A stretch of 64,000 nucleotides of DNA from Microbispora sp. H11081 (GCF_012999535.1 NZ_JABBWV010000001.1:62001-126000), one strand, 5' to 3'. Numbered from the stretch's first letter, positions 8,468 through 21,795 are shown. The notes: a model not told the origin generated them from the letters alone. Numbers and translations are program-made.

Positions 8468-9017
8468 GGCCGGAGGGGGTGGGGGGTGGGGGGTCGGATT
8501 CCGCGGGGTCCGGTGCGGGGGAGCCGGCCTCCTGAGTGGGCGTGGCGGAGTCTCCGCCTCGGTTCATGCCGGGGAACGCGTCTATCCGCGGCTGCCAGCC
8601 GTACGCCCGCGTCGCGCACTCCTGCGCGGTCAGCGCGGCGAGCCGCCGCAGGCCGGGGTCGGGATCGGCGGCCATCTCCAGGTACGCGGTGATCACCCGT
8701 TGCTCCACGAGCACGGCCAGGCGCACCGCGTCGGCCTGGCCGCGCACCTCGAACGGCAGATGGTAGGCGGGGCCCGGCTCCGCGGGCGTGCCGCCCCGCT
8801 GGGTGATGAGCGTGCGGAGCTGGTCGCGCCGCGCCCGGTGGGCGTCGAACCCCGCCGTGGCGCGCCTGAGCAGCGCGCCGCTCGTCTTCCCGCCGATCAC
8901 CCCGTACGCGAAGACGGCGGCGTGCTCGGCGGACAGGACACGGTCGAGCACGCCGGCGGGAGGCGACCCGGCAGGCGAGCCGGTGGGCCCGGTCGGTCCG
9001 GTGGGGCTCTCAGTCAC
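8463..9017 (-). CDS. DUF4439 ferritin-like domain protein
   Basis: The 184-residue protein starts with a Pro/Gly/Thr-rich stretch and continues with a four-helix ferritin-like domain of the DUF4439 type: LSAEHAAVFAYGVIGG, AHRARRDQLRTLI, LPFEVRGQADAVRLAVLVEQ and LRRLAALTAQECATRAYGWQ. A Glu/His pair of the sort used for metal binding (SAEHAAVFAYG) is visible, but a full di-iron site is not obvious. The GTG start overlaps the stop of the upstream lipoprotein gene by 8 bp (GTGACTGA), so the two are translationally coupled. The TGA stop lies in the terminal inverted repeat of element A. Confidence 0.8.
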   Translation of the reverse strand: MTESPTGPTGPTGSPAGSPPAGVLDRVLSAEHAAVFAYGVIGGKTSGALLRRATAGFDAHRARRDQLRTLITQRGGTPAEPGPAYHLPFEVRGQADAVRLAVLVEQRVITAYLEMAADPDPGLRRLAALTAQECATRAYGWQPRIDAFPGMNRGGDSATPTQEAGSPAPDPAESDPPPPTPSGP

Positions 9018-9504
9018 GCACCCTCCCCAGGGCGACGACGTGGACGGCCTCGCACGCCCCGATGCTCGCCAGGAGCTGGGAGAGCACGGGGGAGGCCGTG
9101 GCCATCTGCGCGGGGCGCGCCGCCGCGGCCCGCCGCTCGGCGTCCCTGAGCGCTTTCACCGAGGCGCGCTCTTCCGACGGTGACGGGGACGGCGAGGGCG
9201 ACGGCGCGGGGCTCGCGGGGAACGTTCCCGCGCCGCCCGCCGGGGGCAGGAGCTCGCGCAGGGCCCGCAGATGGGCCACGTGACGCTGCCGGAACGGCTC
9301 CAGCGCCGCGGCCCGGTCCGGCAGGGCTGCGGCGGTGCTCCCGTACAGCGACACCAGCCGTTCCTTGCCGGCGATCAGCGAGGTGAGCAGCACGGTCTGC
9401 GGATCCGGCGACGCCGGCGCGGCCGGTTCGTCCGTGCCGGAGGAGCAGCCGACCGCGGCCAGACCGGCCATGGCGGCGGAGCCCAGCAACACGCGTCTCG
9501 TCAC
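9010..9504 (-). CDS. Secreted lipoprotein paired with the DUF4439 protein
   Basis: About 164 residues. The N-terminus has twin arginines, a hydrophobic stretch and a lipobox (GLAAVGCSS), predicting a membrane-anchored lipoprotein, possibly Tat-exported. The mature part is helical, with a Pro-Ser repeat near its middle (SPAPSPSPSPSPS). The GTG at 9504 is chosen because a GGCGGGG-like site precedes it; the frame is open upstream to 9654 and a GTG at 9528 is the alternative. Coupling to the DUF4439 gene suggests the two helical proteins act together at the cell surface. The task is unknown. Confidence 0.68.
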   Translation of the reverse strand: MTRRVLLGSAAMAGLAAVGCSSGTDEPAAPASPDPQTVLLTSLIAGKERLVSLYGSTAAALPDRAAALEPFRQRHVAHLRALRELLPPAGGAGTFPASPAPSPSPSPSPSEERASVKALRDAERRAAAARPAQMATASPVLSQLLASIGACEAVHVVALGRVRD

Positions 9505-9702
9505 CCGTGCCCCGCCGCTGTGTCTCACGACACAGCATCGTACGGCGCGCCGCCCAGTGGTCCTCGCCCGTGACGACGATGATCGTGCCCGTGTCGGAGC
9601 GCCGTTCGGGTGTGGCGATGTTTCCACCTCCCGGTGTCGATAGGCTGTTGGCACATCGGGCTAGGCACATGGTCACAGCCACACGGTCATAGGGAGGTCG
9701 GC

Positions 9703-10230
9703 ATGAGCAGCGACGCTCGACGCGACCGCCTGGTCGAGCTGCTCGGCCCGTTGGTCGGCGCCGAGGGCTTCGACCTGGAGGACGTGACGGTCACACCGGC
9801 GGGCCGCCGGCGGCTGGTGCGCGTCGTGGTGGACCGGGACGGCGGCGTGAGCCTGGACGACGTGGCCGAGGTGGCCCAGTCCGTCTCCAAGCGGCTGGAC
9901 GAGGTGGACGTCCTCGGCGGCAGCGCGTACGTCCTCGAGGTCACCTCGCCCGGTGTGGACAGGCCGCTCGTCGAGCCGCGTCACTGGCGCCGCGCGAGCG
10001 GGCGGCTGGTGAAGGCCGAGTTGCGGGACGGGACCTCGGTGGAGGGCCGCGTGACCGGCGCCGACGAGACCGGTGTGGAGTTGGACGGCGCGCGCCGCCT
10101 CGCGTACGGCGAGTTGGTGCGGGGCCGGGTGCAGGTCGAGTTCAACCGGCGCGACGCCGGGCTCGACGACGAACTTGACGAGGACCTCGATGTCGACGAG
10201 GGCATCGACGACGCCGACGACGAGGGCTAG
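9703..10230 (+). CDS. rimP: Ribosome maturation factor RimP
   Basis: The 175-residue cytoplasmic protein assists 30S subunit assembly. The N-terminal domain carries [23 protein letters not shown], and the middle [14 protein letters not shown] is the family signature; a C-terminal Sm-like domain ([17 protein letters not shown]) follows. The tail is strongly acidic (Asp/Glu-rich from about residue 148), common in actinobacterial RimP. The ATG at 9703 has AGGGAGG five bases upstream. It is the first gene of the rimP-nusA-ylxR-infB run; a promoter candidate (TAGGCT near 9640) lies upstream. Confidence 0.96.
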   Translation: MSSDARRDRLVELLGPLVGAEGFDLEDVTVTPAGRRRLVRVVVDRDGGVSLDDVAEVAQSVSKRLDEVDVLGGSAYVLEVTSPGVDRPLVEPRHWRRASGRLVKAELRDGTSVEGRVTGADETGVELDGARRLAYGELVRGRVQVEFNRRDAGLDDELDEDLDVDEGIDDADDEG

Positions 10231-10240
10231 GGGGAGCCTT

Positions 10241-11242
10241 GTGGACATTGACATGAGCGTCCTGCGAAGCCTTGAGCGGGAGAAGGACATCTCCTTCGAC
10301 CTGGTCGTCAAGGCGATCGAGGACGCGTTGCTCATCGCGTACTTCCGGACGGAGGGCGCGGCGCAGAAGGCGCGCGCCGAGCTGGACCGCGCGACGGGCC
10401 ACGTGATCATCTGGGCGGCCGAGCTGGACGAGAACGGCGACGTCGTGCGGGAGTACGACGACACGCCGTCCAACTTCAGCCGGATCGCGGCCACCACGGC
10501 CAAGCAGGTGATCCTCCAGCAGTTGCGCGACGCCGAGGACGAGATCAACTTCGGCGAGTTCGCCAGCCGCGAGGGGGAGTTGGTCGCGGGCGTCATCCAG
10601 CAGGGCAAGGACCCGCGGGTGGTGCTGGTCGACCTCGGCAAGATCGAGGCGATCCTGCCGCACAACGAGCAGGTCCCCGGCGAGGAGTACACGCACGGCG
10701 AGCGCATCCGCTGCTACGTCGTGCAGGTGAGGAAGGGCCCCAAGGGCCCGTCGGTCAGCCTTTCGCGCACGCATCCCAACCTGGTGAAGAAGCTCTTCGC
10801 GCTGGAGGTCCCGGAGATCGCCGACGGCACGGTGGAGATCGCGGCGATCGCCCGCGAGGCCGGCCACCGCACCAAGATCGCGGTGAGGTCGCGCAAGCCC
10901 GGCGTCAACGCCAAGGGCGCCTGCATCGGGCCGATGGGCTCGCGCGTGCGCAACGTCATGACGGAGCTGCACGGCGAGAAGATCGACATCATCGACTGGT
11001 CGGAGGATCCGGCCGAGTTCGTCGGGAATGCCCTGTCGCCGGCGCGTGTTTCCCGTGTCGAGGTGGTCGACGCCGACAGCCGCACCGCGCGGGTGATCGT
11101 GCCCGACTATCAGTTGTCCCTGGCGATCGGCAAGGAAGGGCAGAACGCCCGCCTCGCCAACCGCCTGACGGGCTGGCGGATCGACATCCGTCCGGACACC
11201 GAGCAGGCACCTGCTGATTCGGCTGATGCGTCGGCGAGGTAA
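10241..11242 (+). CDS. nusA: Transcription termination/antitermination factor NusA
   Basis: The 333-residue RNA-polymerase-binding protein modulates pausing and termination. Domains in order: N-terminal polymerase-binding domain ([16 protein letters not shown]), S1 domain ([19 protein letters not shown]), and two KH domains ([33 protein letters not shown]). It lacks the acidic repeats of E. coli NusA, as expected for actinobacteria. The GTG at 10241 is preceded by GGGGGAG; the ATG at 10253 is a second option. It follows rimP by 10 bp and overlaps the start of ylxR. Confidence 0.96.
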   Translation: MDIDMSVLRSLEREKDISFDLVVKAIEDALLIAYFRTEGAAQKARAELDRATGHVIIWAAELDENGDVVREYDDTPSNFSRIAATTAKQVILQQLRDAEDEINFGEFASREGELVAGVIQQGKDPRVVLVDLGKIEAILPHNEQVPGEEYTHGERIRCYVVQVRKGPKGPSVSLSRTHPNLVKKLFALEVPEIADGTVEIAAIAREAGHRTKIAVRSRKPGVNAKGACIGPMGSRVRNVMTELHGEKIDIIDWSEDPAEFVGNALSPARVSRVEVVDADSRTARVIVPDYQLSLAIGKEGQNARLANRLTGWRIDIRPDTEQAPADSADASAR

Positions 11243-11528
11243 GCTGGAATATGGTTACCGGGCAGCCCCGCTGAGAACGTGTGTGGGCTGCCGGGTTCGC
11301 ACGGTAAAGTCCGAGTTGCTCCGCCTAGTTGTGGCCGAGGGCGTGATCGCCCCCGACCCTAGGGGACGGCTTCCGGGACGAGGTGCGTCACTGCATCCGT
11401 CCCCGCGCTGTCTGGAGCTCGCCGAGCGTCGCCGGGCGTTCACTCGCGCGTTTCGCGTGGAGGGGTCGCTTGACACGTCGCTTTTGCGGGCTTACATGGA
11501 GGGGTTGACGCCGGAGCGGTCCGGGTGA
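11226..11528 (+). CDS. ylxR: YlxR/RnpM-family RNA-binding protein
   Basis: A 100-residue DUF448 protein with the diagnostic RTCVGCR near the N-terminus and [13 protein letters not shown] in the middle. The Bacillus member (RnpM) binds RNase P RNA and modulates its activity; the same role is likely here by family. The ATG at 11226 overlaps nusA by 17 bp, suggesting translational coupling. The gene sits in its usual place between nusA and infB. Confidence 0.9.
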   Translation: MRRRGKLEYGYRAAPLRTCVGCRVRTVKSELLRLVVAEGVIAPDPRGRLPGRGASLHPSPRCLELAERRRAFTRAFRVEGSLDTSLLRAYMEGLTPERSG

Positions 11529-11715
11529 ATGGTTACCGCTGGCCCTCGGTATCGGCTCCGGGAGTCAGGGCACAACGTAATTGTCATGTAGGACGCCGAG
11601 TTGATGGGCGGAGTCAGATTGCTATGAGCGCCTGATGAGCACGCGGCGATGAGTACGTACAGGTAGCGACGGTCCGGCGGCACTGCTAGCCTCCCGGGCC
11701 GAGTTAGGGAGTGCA

Positions 11716-14844
<3,129 letters not shown>

Positions 14845-14912
14845 CGCATCGCGCCGCCGCCTCCGCCTCGCGCGGGGGCGGCGGCCGGGCGTTCGGGACG
14901 TGGTGGGAAGCC

Positions 14913-15212
14913 ATGTTCATCGGTGCTCTTACTCTGGACATCCTGCTGGGCGACGTCCGTTCGCTGAAGCAGAAGCGCTCGCTGGTCCGGCCACTCATCG
15001 CCGAGATCCAGCGCAAGTACCCCGCCATCGCCGTCGCGGAGGCGGGCCACCTCGACCTGCACCGGCGCGCCGAGATCGGCATCGCCGTCGTGTCGGCGTC
15101 CGCGGCCAACTGCGACGAGGTGCTGGACGCCTGCGAACGCCTGGTCGCCTACCATCCCGAGATCGAGTTGCTGTCCGCGCGGCGGCGGCTCTTCAACGAC
15201 CACGAGGAATAG
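14913..15212 (+). CDS. DUF503 family protein
   Basis: A 99-residue protein of the DUF503 (YlxP-like) family, recognisable by [21 protein letters not shown] and [20 protein letters not shown]. It sits between infB and rbfA as in many Gram-positive genomes, implying a link to ribosome assembly or translation, but no activity is established. The ATG at 14913 gives the conserved [10 protein letters not shown] start; the upstream ribosome-binding site is weak (GGGAAG). Confidence 0.9.
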   Translation: MFIGALTLDILLGDVRSLKQKRSLVRPLIAEIQRKYPAIAVAEAGHLDLHRRAEIGIAVVSASAANCDEVLDACERLVAYHPEIELLSARRRLFNDHEE

Positions 15213-15259
15213 ACGGCCCGGCCCGCGCGTCAGCCGTACAGATACGAGGGAGCGTGAGC

Positions 15260-15748
15260 ATGGACGCAGCGCGTGCCAGAAAGCTGGCCGACCGCATCCA
15301 GCAGGTGGTCGCGGAGATGCTGGAGCGGCGGATCAAGGATCCGCGGCTGGGGTTCGTGACGGTGACCGACGCCAAGGTCACGGCGGACCTGAGCGACGCG
15401 ACCGTCTACTACACGGTGTTCGGCTCCGAGACGGAGCGGGCCGGCACGGCCGCCGCCCTGGAGAGCGCCAAGGGCATCATCAGGTCCGAGGTGGGCAGGC
15501 AGACCGGCCTGCGGCACACCCCCACTCTCACGTTCGTGCACGACCCCCTCCCCGACACCGCGCGCCACATGGACGACCTGCTCGCGATCGCCAAGGCCAA
15601 GGACGCCGAGATCGCCCGCCAGGCGGAGGGCGCGAAGTTCGCCGGGGACGCCGACCCCTACCGCTTCGCCGAGGACCTCGACGCCGAGACGGCCGAGGAG
15701 GAGGGCGAGGACGAGCCCTCCGGCCGGGCGGGACGCCCCGCGCGGTGA
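15260..15748 (+). CDS. rbfA: Ribosome-binding factor A
   Basis: The 162-residue KH-fold protein is needed for late 30S maturation and cold adaptation. [40 protein letters not shown] and the [25 protein letters not shown] segment are typical. The acidic C-terminal tail is an actinobacterial extension. The ATG at 15260 lies seven bases after GAGGGAG; a GTG at 15254 is too close to that site. Its stop overlaps the GTG of the next gene (GTGA). Confidence 0.95.
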   Translation: MDAARARKLADRIQQVVAEMLERRIKDPRLGFVTVTDAKVTADLSDATVYYTVFGSETERAGTAAALESAKGIIRSEVGRQTGLRHTPTLTFVHDPLPDTARHMDDLLAIAKAKDAEIARQAEGAKFAGDADPYRFAEDLDAETAEEEGEDEPSGRAGRPAR

Positions 15749-16794
15749 CCGCGATCGACAGGACCGCGATCGACAGGCCTGCGATCGAAAGGACCGCGAT
15801 CGAGGAGACGGACTGGCGGCGGGCGGCCGGCCTGATCGGCGCCGCCGACTCGCTGGCCCTGGCCTGCCACGTGTCTCCGGACGGGGACGCGCTCGGCGCG
15901 ATGCTCGGCCTGGGGCTGGCGCTCGCGCGTACCGGCAGGAAGGTCGTGGCGTCCTTCGGCGACCGCGTCCTCGCGGTGCCCCGGCTGCTGCGCTTCCTGC
16001 CGGGGCAGGAACTGCTGGTGGAGCCGTCGGCCTACCCCGCCGAGCCCGAGCTGATGATCACTTTCGACGCCTCCACCATGGAGCGGCTGGGCCTGCTCGC
16101 GCCCCACGCGGGCAAGGCCGGTGAGCTCGTCGTGGTCGACCACCACGTGTCCAACACCCGTTTCGGCACGGTCCACCTCGTGGATCCCGCGGCGGCCTCG
16201 ACGACGATGGTGGTCGAGGAGCTCATCCGGCGGCTTGGGCTCACGGTGGACCGGGATGTCGCCACCTGCCTGTACGCGGGCCTGGTGACCGACACCGGTT
16301 CGTTCCGGCACTCCATCACCACCCCGGCGGCCCACGCCATGGCCGGGCGGTTGCTGGCCACGGGACTGAGCCCGGAGGAGATCGCCAGGGAGCTGTGGGA
16401 CCGCTCGCCGTTCGCGTACCTGCGGGTGCTCGGCACGGCGCTCGGCCGGGCCGCCCTGGAGCCGGACGCCGCGGGCGGCCTGGGAATGGTGTGGACGTAC
16501 GTGAGCCGCGCCGACCGCGCGGCCGAGGGCCTGCCGTACGACGAGGTGGAGGGCATGATCGACGTGGTGCGCCGGGTCGACGAGGCGGATGTCGCGGTCG
16601 TGCTCAAGGAGGACGACGAAGGCGGCTGGAACGTCTCGACCCGGTCGAAGGGCGCGGTGGACGTGGCCCGGGTCTGCGCCGCGCTCGGCGGCGGGGGACA
16701 CCCGCGTGCCGCAGGCTTCTCGTCGGCGCTGCCGGTGGCCGATACCATTGCCGCCCTGCGTCTCCACCTCGCCAGGGAAGGGAGCGGGTCGTGA
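15745..16794 (+). CDS. DHH/DHHA1 phosphoesterase (NrnA-like oligoribonuclease/pAp phosphatase)
   Basis: The 349-residue protein has the DHH family metal motifs: [35 protein letters not shown] (the DHH motif) and [11 protein letters not shown], followed by the DHHA1 substrate domain ending in [11 protein letters not shown]. NrnA-type enzymes degrade nano-RNAs and 3'-phosphoadenosine 5'-phosphate; some actinobacterial relatives also cleave cyclic dinucleotides. It is translationally coupled on both sides by GTGA overlaps (rbfA and truB). The first 20 codons consist of four imperfect 15-bp tandem repeats, giving an N-terminal extension without homology to the fold. Confidence 0.92.
   Translation: MTAIDRTAIDRPAIERTAIEETDWRRAAGLIGAADSLALACHVSPDGDALGAMLGLGLALARTGRKVVASFGDRVLAVPRLLRFLPGQELLVEPSAYPAEPELMITFDASTMERLGLLAPHAGKAGELVVVDHHVSNTRFGTVHLVDPAAASTTMVVEELIRRLGLTVDRDVATCLYAGLVTDTGSFRHSITTPAAHAMAGRLLATGLSPEEIARELWDRSPFAYLRVLGTALGRAALEPDAAGGLGMVWTYVSRADRAAEGLPYDEVEGMIDVVRRVDEADVAVVLKEDDEGGWNVSTRSKGAVDVARVCAALGGGGHPRAAGFSSALPVADTIAALRLHLAREGSGS
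15748..15807 (+). repeat. Four 15-bp tandem repeats at the 5' end of the DHH gene
   Basis: The unit ACCGCGATCGACAGG occurs twice exactly, then as CCTGCGATCGAAAGG and ACCGCGATCGAGGAG. It encodes [15 protein letters not shown] and TAIEE directly after the start codon. Because the unit is five codons long, copy-number change would keep the frame. Confidence 0.95.
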
Positions 16795-17690
16795 GCACGG
16801 CCAGAGCCCGCAGGACCCCGCCGCCGAGCGGCCTGATCATCGTGGACAAGCCGGCCGACTGGACGTCGCACGACGTGGTCGGCAAGATGCGCGGCATCGC
16901 GGGGACCCGCAAGGTCGGCCACGCGGGCACGCTCGACCCGATGGCCACCGGCGTGCTGGTGATCGGGGTGGAGAAGGCGACCCGCCTTCTCGGGCACCTC
17001 GCGCTGACCGAGAAGGTCTACGAGGCGACGATCCGCCTCGGCGTGACGACGAACACCGACGACGCCGAGGGCGAGGTGCTCACCACGACGCCGGCGGGGC
17101 ACGTGACCGACGAGCAGGTGCGCAAGGGCGTGGCCGCGCTCACCGGTGAGATCATGCAGGTCCCGCCGCAGGTGAGCGCCATCAAGGTCGACGGTCAGCG
17201 GGCCTACAAGCGGGCCCGCGCCGGCGAGGAGGTGGAACTGGCCGCCCGGCCGGTCACGATCCACGCGTTCGAGGCGGGGGAGATCAGGCGGACCCCGGAG
17301 ACCGTGGACCTGGACGCCGTGATCACTTGTTCCAGCGGCACCTACATCCGGGCGCTGGCCCGCGACCTCGGCGCGTCGCTCGGCGTCGGCGGCCATCTCA
17401 CCCGGCTGCGCCGCACCCGGGTCGGGCCGTACGGCATCGGGGAGGCCCGCACGATCGAGGACCTCGCCAAGGAATGTGTGATCATGCCCATGGCCGACGC
17501 GGTTGCGGCGGCCTTCCCCCGCAGGGACGTGGGCGAGGACGAGGCGCGACTGGTCGCCCATGGCGGCAGGCTGCGGGCGGCGGGCCTCGGTCCCGGCCCG
17601 GTCGGCGTGTTCGGGCCGGACGGGGCGCTGCTCGCGCTCGCCGAGGAGCGCGGCGGGACGGCCAGGCCGCTGGTGGTCTTCGCCTCCTGA
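16791..17690 (+). CDS. truB: tRNA pseudouridine-55 synthase TruB
   Basis: The 299-residue enzyme isomerises U55 in the T-loop of tRNAs. It shows the family start SGLIIVDKPADWTSHDVV, the catalytic motif GHAGTLDPMATGVL with the nucleophile Asp49, and CSSGTYIRALARDLG further on; a C-terminal PUA-like part follows. The GTG at 16791 overlaps the DHH stop codon by 4 bp. It belongs to the ribosome/tRNA maturation run. Confidence 0.96.
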   Translation: MSTARARRTPPPSGLIIVDKPADWTSHDVVGKMRGIAGTRKVGHAGTLDPMATGVLVIGVEKATRLLGHLALTEKVYEATIRLGVTTNTDDAEGEVLTTTPAGHVTDEQVRKGVAALTGEIMQVPPQVSAIKVDGQRAYKRARAGEEVELAARPVTIHAFEAGEIRRTPETVDLDAVITCSSGTYIRALARDLGASLGVGGHLTRLRRTRVGPYGIGEARTIEDLAKECVIMPMADAVAAAFPRRDVGEDEARLVAHGGRLRAAGLGPGPVGVFGPDGALLALAEERGGTARPLVVFAS

Positions 17691-17811
17691 CGTCGGGGCT
17701 GGTTCCCCAGCACCCGGCAGGACATGGCAGTCTTGTCTACTGCGCTTCCCACGCGGGCGACTCAGCCGCCTTCCCGGAGGCGAGGCAATCGGAGACAGAA
17801 GCGAGGTCGAG

Positions 17812-18756
17812 GTGCAGAGCTGGCACGGGCTGGACGAGGTCCCGCAGGACTGGGGCAGGTCCGTCGTCACGATCGGCGTGTTCGACGGCGTGCATCTCGG
17901 TCACCAGAGAATGGTGGCCCGCGTGGTGGACATGGCCCGCGATCTGGGGCTTCCGGCCGTGGCCATCACGTTCGATCCCCACCCCGACGAGGTCGTACGG
18001 CCCGGCAGCCACCCGCCGCGGCTCACCACCACAGGCCGCAGGGCCGAACTGCTCTTCGCGCTCGGCCTGGACGCGGTGTGCGTGCTGCCGTTCACGCTGG
18101 AGTTCTCCCGCATGTCGCCGGACGAGTTCGTCCAGACGGCGCTGGTCGACCGGTTGCACGCCGCGGGGGTCGTGGTGGGGGAGAACTTCCGCTTCGGCCA
18201 CAAGGCGTCGGGCGACCTGGAGACGCTGCGGACGCTGGGGGAGAAGTACGACTTCACGGTCGTGGGGGTGCCCCTGGTCAGCGACGGCGACGCCATCTCC
18301 TCCACGGTGGTCCGGGAGCGGCTGGCCGCCGGCGACGTCGCGGGCGCGGCCGCCCTGCTGGGCCGCCCCCACCGGGTGGAGGGCGTGGTGGTCAGGGGGC
18401 ACCAGCGCGGCAGGGCGCTCGGCTTCCCCACCGCCAACGTCGAGTCGCCGCAGCACACGGCGATCCCCGCCGAGGGCGTCTACGCCGGATGGCTGGAGTG
18501 CGTGCAGAGCCCCTCGCCGTACGCGGGGGAGCGCTGGCCCGCCGCGATCTCGATCGGCACCAACCCCACGTTCGACGGGGTGGAGCGAACGGTCGAGGCG
18601 TACGCGCTGGACCGCGACGACCTGGACCTGTACGGCGCGCATGTGGCCGTGGACTTCGGCGAGCGGTTGCGCGACACGCTCAGGTTCGACTCGATCGAGG
18701 CGCTGATCGAGCAGATGCACGCCGACGTGGCCCGGGCCAGGGAGCTCACGTCCTGA
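17812..18756 (+). CDS. ribF: Bifunctional riboflavin kinase/FAD synthetase RibF
   Basis: The 314-residue enzyme makes FMN and FAD from riboflavin. The N-terminal nucleotidyltransferase has GVFDGVHLGHQRM and FDPHPDEV, and ISSTVVRERLAAGD; the C-terminal flavokinase has GRALGFPTANVE and a conserved NPTF. The GTG at 17812 follows GAGGTCGAG; the frame is open upstream but lacks family similarity there. It is 121 bp downstream of truB. Confidence 0.95.
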   Translation: MQSWHGLDEVPQDWGRSVVTIGVFDGVHLGHQRMVARVVDMARDLGLPAVAITFDPHPDEVVRPGSHPPRLTTTGRRAELLFALGLDAVCVLPFTLEFSRMSPDEFVQTALVDRLHAAGVVVGENFRFGHKASGDLETLRTLGEKYDFTVVGVPLVSDGDAISSTVVRERLAAGDVAGAAALLGRPHRVEGVVVRGHQRGRALGFPTANVESPQHTAIPAEGVYAGWLECVQSPSPYAGERWPAAISIGTNPTFDGVERTVEAYALDRDDLDLYGAHVAVDFGERLRDTLRFDSIEALIEQMHADVARARELTS

Positions 18757-18921
18757 AGAACCGGCGTGACTCGGCGTGCCCTACGGGCTGGTAAGGTGGT
18801 ATGTCAGCCATGCTCAGGTGGCGTTGCCACCCGGCTGTCCTGTCACGGCGACTGTAGGTACGCACGGTCGTTCGCGGGCTGGGAATCGTTGCGCGTGCCA
18901 TTTCACCAGAATGGAGAAGCA
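18757..18921 (+). promoter_or_regulatory. rpsO upstream region with promoter candidate
   Basis: The gap between ribF and rpsO holds a TAAGGT hexamer (about 18791-18796) that could be a -10 element, with a GTGACT about 20 bp upstream as a poor -35. A short hairpin (GGTGGC-GTT-GCCACC, 18817-18831) lies in the presumed leader. An S15-binding leader is possible, but its fold cannot be shown here. Confidence 0.4.
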
Positions 18922-19191
18922 GTGTCGCTTGACGCCGCTACCACCAAGACCATCATCGGCGAGTACGGCACCAGTGAGGGTGACACCGGGTCGCCGGAGG
19001 TCCAGATCGCGCTTCTGAGCAAGCGGATCAGCGACCTCACCGAGCACCTGAAGACGCACAAGCACGACCACCACAGCCGTCGTGGTCTGCTCCTGCTGGT
19101 GGGCCGTCGGCGCCGCCTGCTGAAGTACCTGCAGGCCAAGGACATCACCCGCTACCGTTCCCTCATTGAGCGGCTCGGGCTTCGCCGATAA
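18922..19191 (+). CDS. rpsO: 30S ribosomal protein S15
   Basis: An 89-residue primary 16S rRNA-binding protein. The family pattern is intact: [45 protein letters not shown] and the C-terminal [15 protein letters not shown]. The GTG at 18922 has GGAGAAG just upstream. It is followed by an intrinsic terminator and then pnp, the usual order. Confidence 0.98.
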   Translation: MSLDAATTKTIIGEYGTSEGDTGSPEVQIALLSKRISDLTEHLKTHKHDHHSRRGLLLLVGRRRRLLKYLQAKDITRYRSLIERLGLRR

Positions 19192-19198
19192 AGTGAGG

Positions 19199-19230
19199 AA
19201 GGAGCGGCGATTCTTCGCCGCTCCTTTTCC
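19199..19230 (+). terminator. Intrinsic terminator after rpsO
   Basis: A perfect 12-bp stem (AAGGAGCGGCGA / TCGCCGCTCCTT, loop TTCT, 19199-19226) ends in a short T run. It starts 8 bp after the rpsO stop codon and would separate rpsO from pnp, at least partly. Confidence 0.85.
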
Positions 19231-19471
19231 ATAACCGGCCACAATGGCTGGGACGAACAACTGAACAGCCGAGACCAACTGCCCCGCGTCCGCAAGCAAG
19301 CCGCAGCGCGATCCCGCGGCGTGAGAGGGCCGGTCCTCGGTAGTGGCCCCCGGTCGGCACGGCGACAGCCGTGTGGACGGACCGGGCGCTTCGATCGAAG
19401 ACCGGCACTGCACCTGAACGGGGAGCCCGGCGACCGAGGACGCGGGAGACCGACCCAAGAGGAGGTCCCCC
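19231..19471 (+). promoter_or_regulatory. pnp leader region
   Basis: No gene is seen in these 241 bp. They contain several dyads, including CTTCGATCGAAG (about 19388-19399) and a long-range pairing between GGTCCTCGG near 19333 and CCGAGGAC near 19434. In other bacteria pnp leaders fold into structures cut by RNase III for autoregulation; whether that holds here is not shown. GAGGAGG precedes the GTG start of pnp. Confidence 0.4.
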
Positions 19472-21795
19472 GTGGAGGGTGTCCACAGCACAGAGGCCGT
19501 TATCGACAACGGTCCCTTCGGCACGCGTACGATCAGGTTCGAGACCGGCCGGCTCGCCCGGCAGGCGGCGGGTAGCGCCGTCGCGTACCTGGACGACGAG
19601 ACGATGATCCTTTCCGCGACCACCGCGTCCAAGCATCCCAAGGAGAACCTCGACTTCTTCCCGCTGACGGTGGACGTCGAGGAGCGGATGTACGCGGCGG
19701 GCCGCATCCCCGGCTCGTTCTTCCGCCGGGAGGGCAGGCCGTCCGAGGACGCGATCCTGACCTGCCGCCTGATCGACAGGCCGCTGCGCCCGTCGTTCGT
19801 GAAGGGCCTGCGCAACGAGATCCAGATCGTCGCGACCATCATGGCCCTGCAGCCCGAGCACCTGTACGACGTGATCGCGATCAACGCCGCGAGCATGTCC
19901 ACGCAGCTCGCCGGGCTGCCGTTCTCCGGCCCGATCGGCGGCGTTCGCGTCGCGCTGATCGACGGCCAGTGGGTGGCGTTCCCGACCCACACCGAGCTCG
20001 AGCGCGCCACGTTCGACATGGTCGTCGCCGGGCGCGTCCTGGCCGACGGCGACGTCGCGATCATGATGGTCGAGGCCGAGTCGACCCGCGACACGCTCAA
20101 GCTGGTCGCCGAGGGCGCGGTCGCCCCGACCGAGGAGGCCGTGGCCCAGGGCCTGGAGGCCGCCAAGCCGTTCATCAAGGTGCTCTGCGAGGCCCAGTCG
20201 AAGCTGGCCGAGGTCGCCGCCAAGCCCACCGCCGAGTATCCGATCTTCCTCGAATACCAGGACGACGTCCTGGAGGCCGTGACCGCGGCCGTCAAGAGCG
20301 AGCTCGCCTCCGCTCTGACGATCGCGGGCAAGCAGGAGCGCGAGCTCGAGATCGACCGCGTCAAGCTGCTGGCGGCCGAGAAGCTGCTGCCGGACTTCGA
20401 GGGCCGCGAGAAGGAGATCGGCGCCGCGTTCCGGTCGCTCACCAAGAAGCTGATGCGCGACCGCGTCATCACCGAGGGCGTCCGCATCGACGGCCGTGGC
20501 CCGAAGGACATCAGGCAGCTCAACGCCGAGGTCCACGTGGTGCCGCGGGTGCACGGGTCGGCCCTGTTCGAGCGGGGCGAGACGCAGATCCTCGGCATCA
20601 CGACGCTGAACATGCTGCGCATGGAGCAGATGATCGACACGCTCAACCCTGAGCGGACCAAGCGCTACATGCACAACTACAACTTCCCGCCGTACTCCAC
20701 GGGCGAGACGGGCCGCGTCGGCTCGCCGAAGCGCCGCGAGATCGGCCACGGCGCGCTGGCCGAGCGGGCGCTGATCCCCGTGCTGCCGTCGCGCGAGGAG
20801 TTCCCGTACGCCATCCGGCAGGTGTCGGAGGCGCTCGGGTCGAACGGCTCGACCTCGATGGGGTCGGTCTGCGCCTCCACGATGGCCCTGCTCGACGCGG
20901 GCGTGCCGCTCAAGGAGATGGTCGCCGGCATCGCGATGGGCCTCATCGGCGAGGGTGACACCTACGTCACGCTGACCGACATCCTCGGCGCCGAGGACGC
21001 CATGGGCGACATGGACTTCAAGGTCGCCGGCACCAAGGACGTGATCACCGCCCTCCAGCTCGACACCAAGCTGGACGGCATCCCGGCGCACGTGCTCGCC
21101 GCCGCGCTGAAGCAGGCGAGGGGCGCCAGGCTGGCGATCCTCGACGTGATGCAGGAGGCCATCGACTCTCCGGCGGAGATGAACCCGACCGCGCCGCGCA
21201 TCATCACGATCAAGGTCCCGGTCGACAAGATCGGCGAGGTCATCGGCCCCAAGGGCAAGATGATCAACCAGATCCAGGACGACACGGGCGCCGAGATCAC
21301 CATCGAGGACGACGGCACGATCTACATCGGCGCCACCGACGGCCCGTCCGCCGAGGCCGCCCGCACGCTCATCAACGGCATCGCGAACCCGCACATGCCT
21401 GAGGTCGGCGAGCGTTATCTGGGCACGGTCGTCAAGATCGCCGCCTTCGGCGCGTTCGTGTCGCTGCTGCCGGGCAAGGACGGCCTGCTGCACGTCTCGC
21501 AGATCCGCAAGCTGCACGGCGGCCGGCGGATCGAGAACGTCGAGGACGTCATGAGCGTCGGCGAGAAGATCCAGGTGGAGATCGCCGAGATCGACTCGCG
21601 CGGCAAGCTCTCGCTGGTCCCGGTCGAGGTGGTCGAGAAGGAGGCGGCGGAGAAGGCCGCGGGCGGGGACGACGACGCCGCGGGCGGCGCCGTCGAGACC
21701 GCCGAGGCCGCCGCACCCGCGGGGGAGGACGAGCAGCCCCGCACGCCGCGCCGCAGTCGCAGCCGCACCCGTGGCGGCCGGGACGAGCGCAACTC

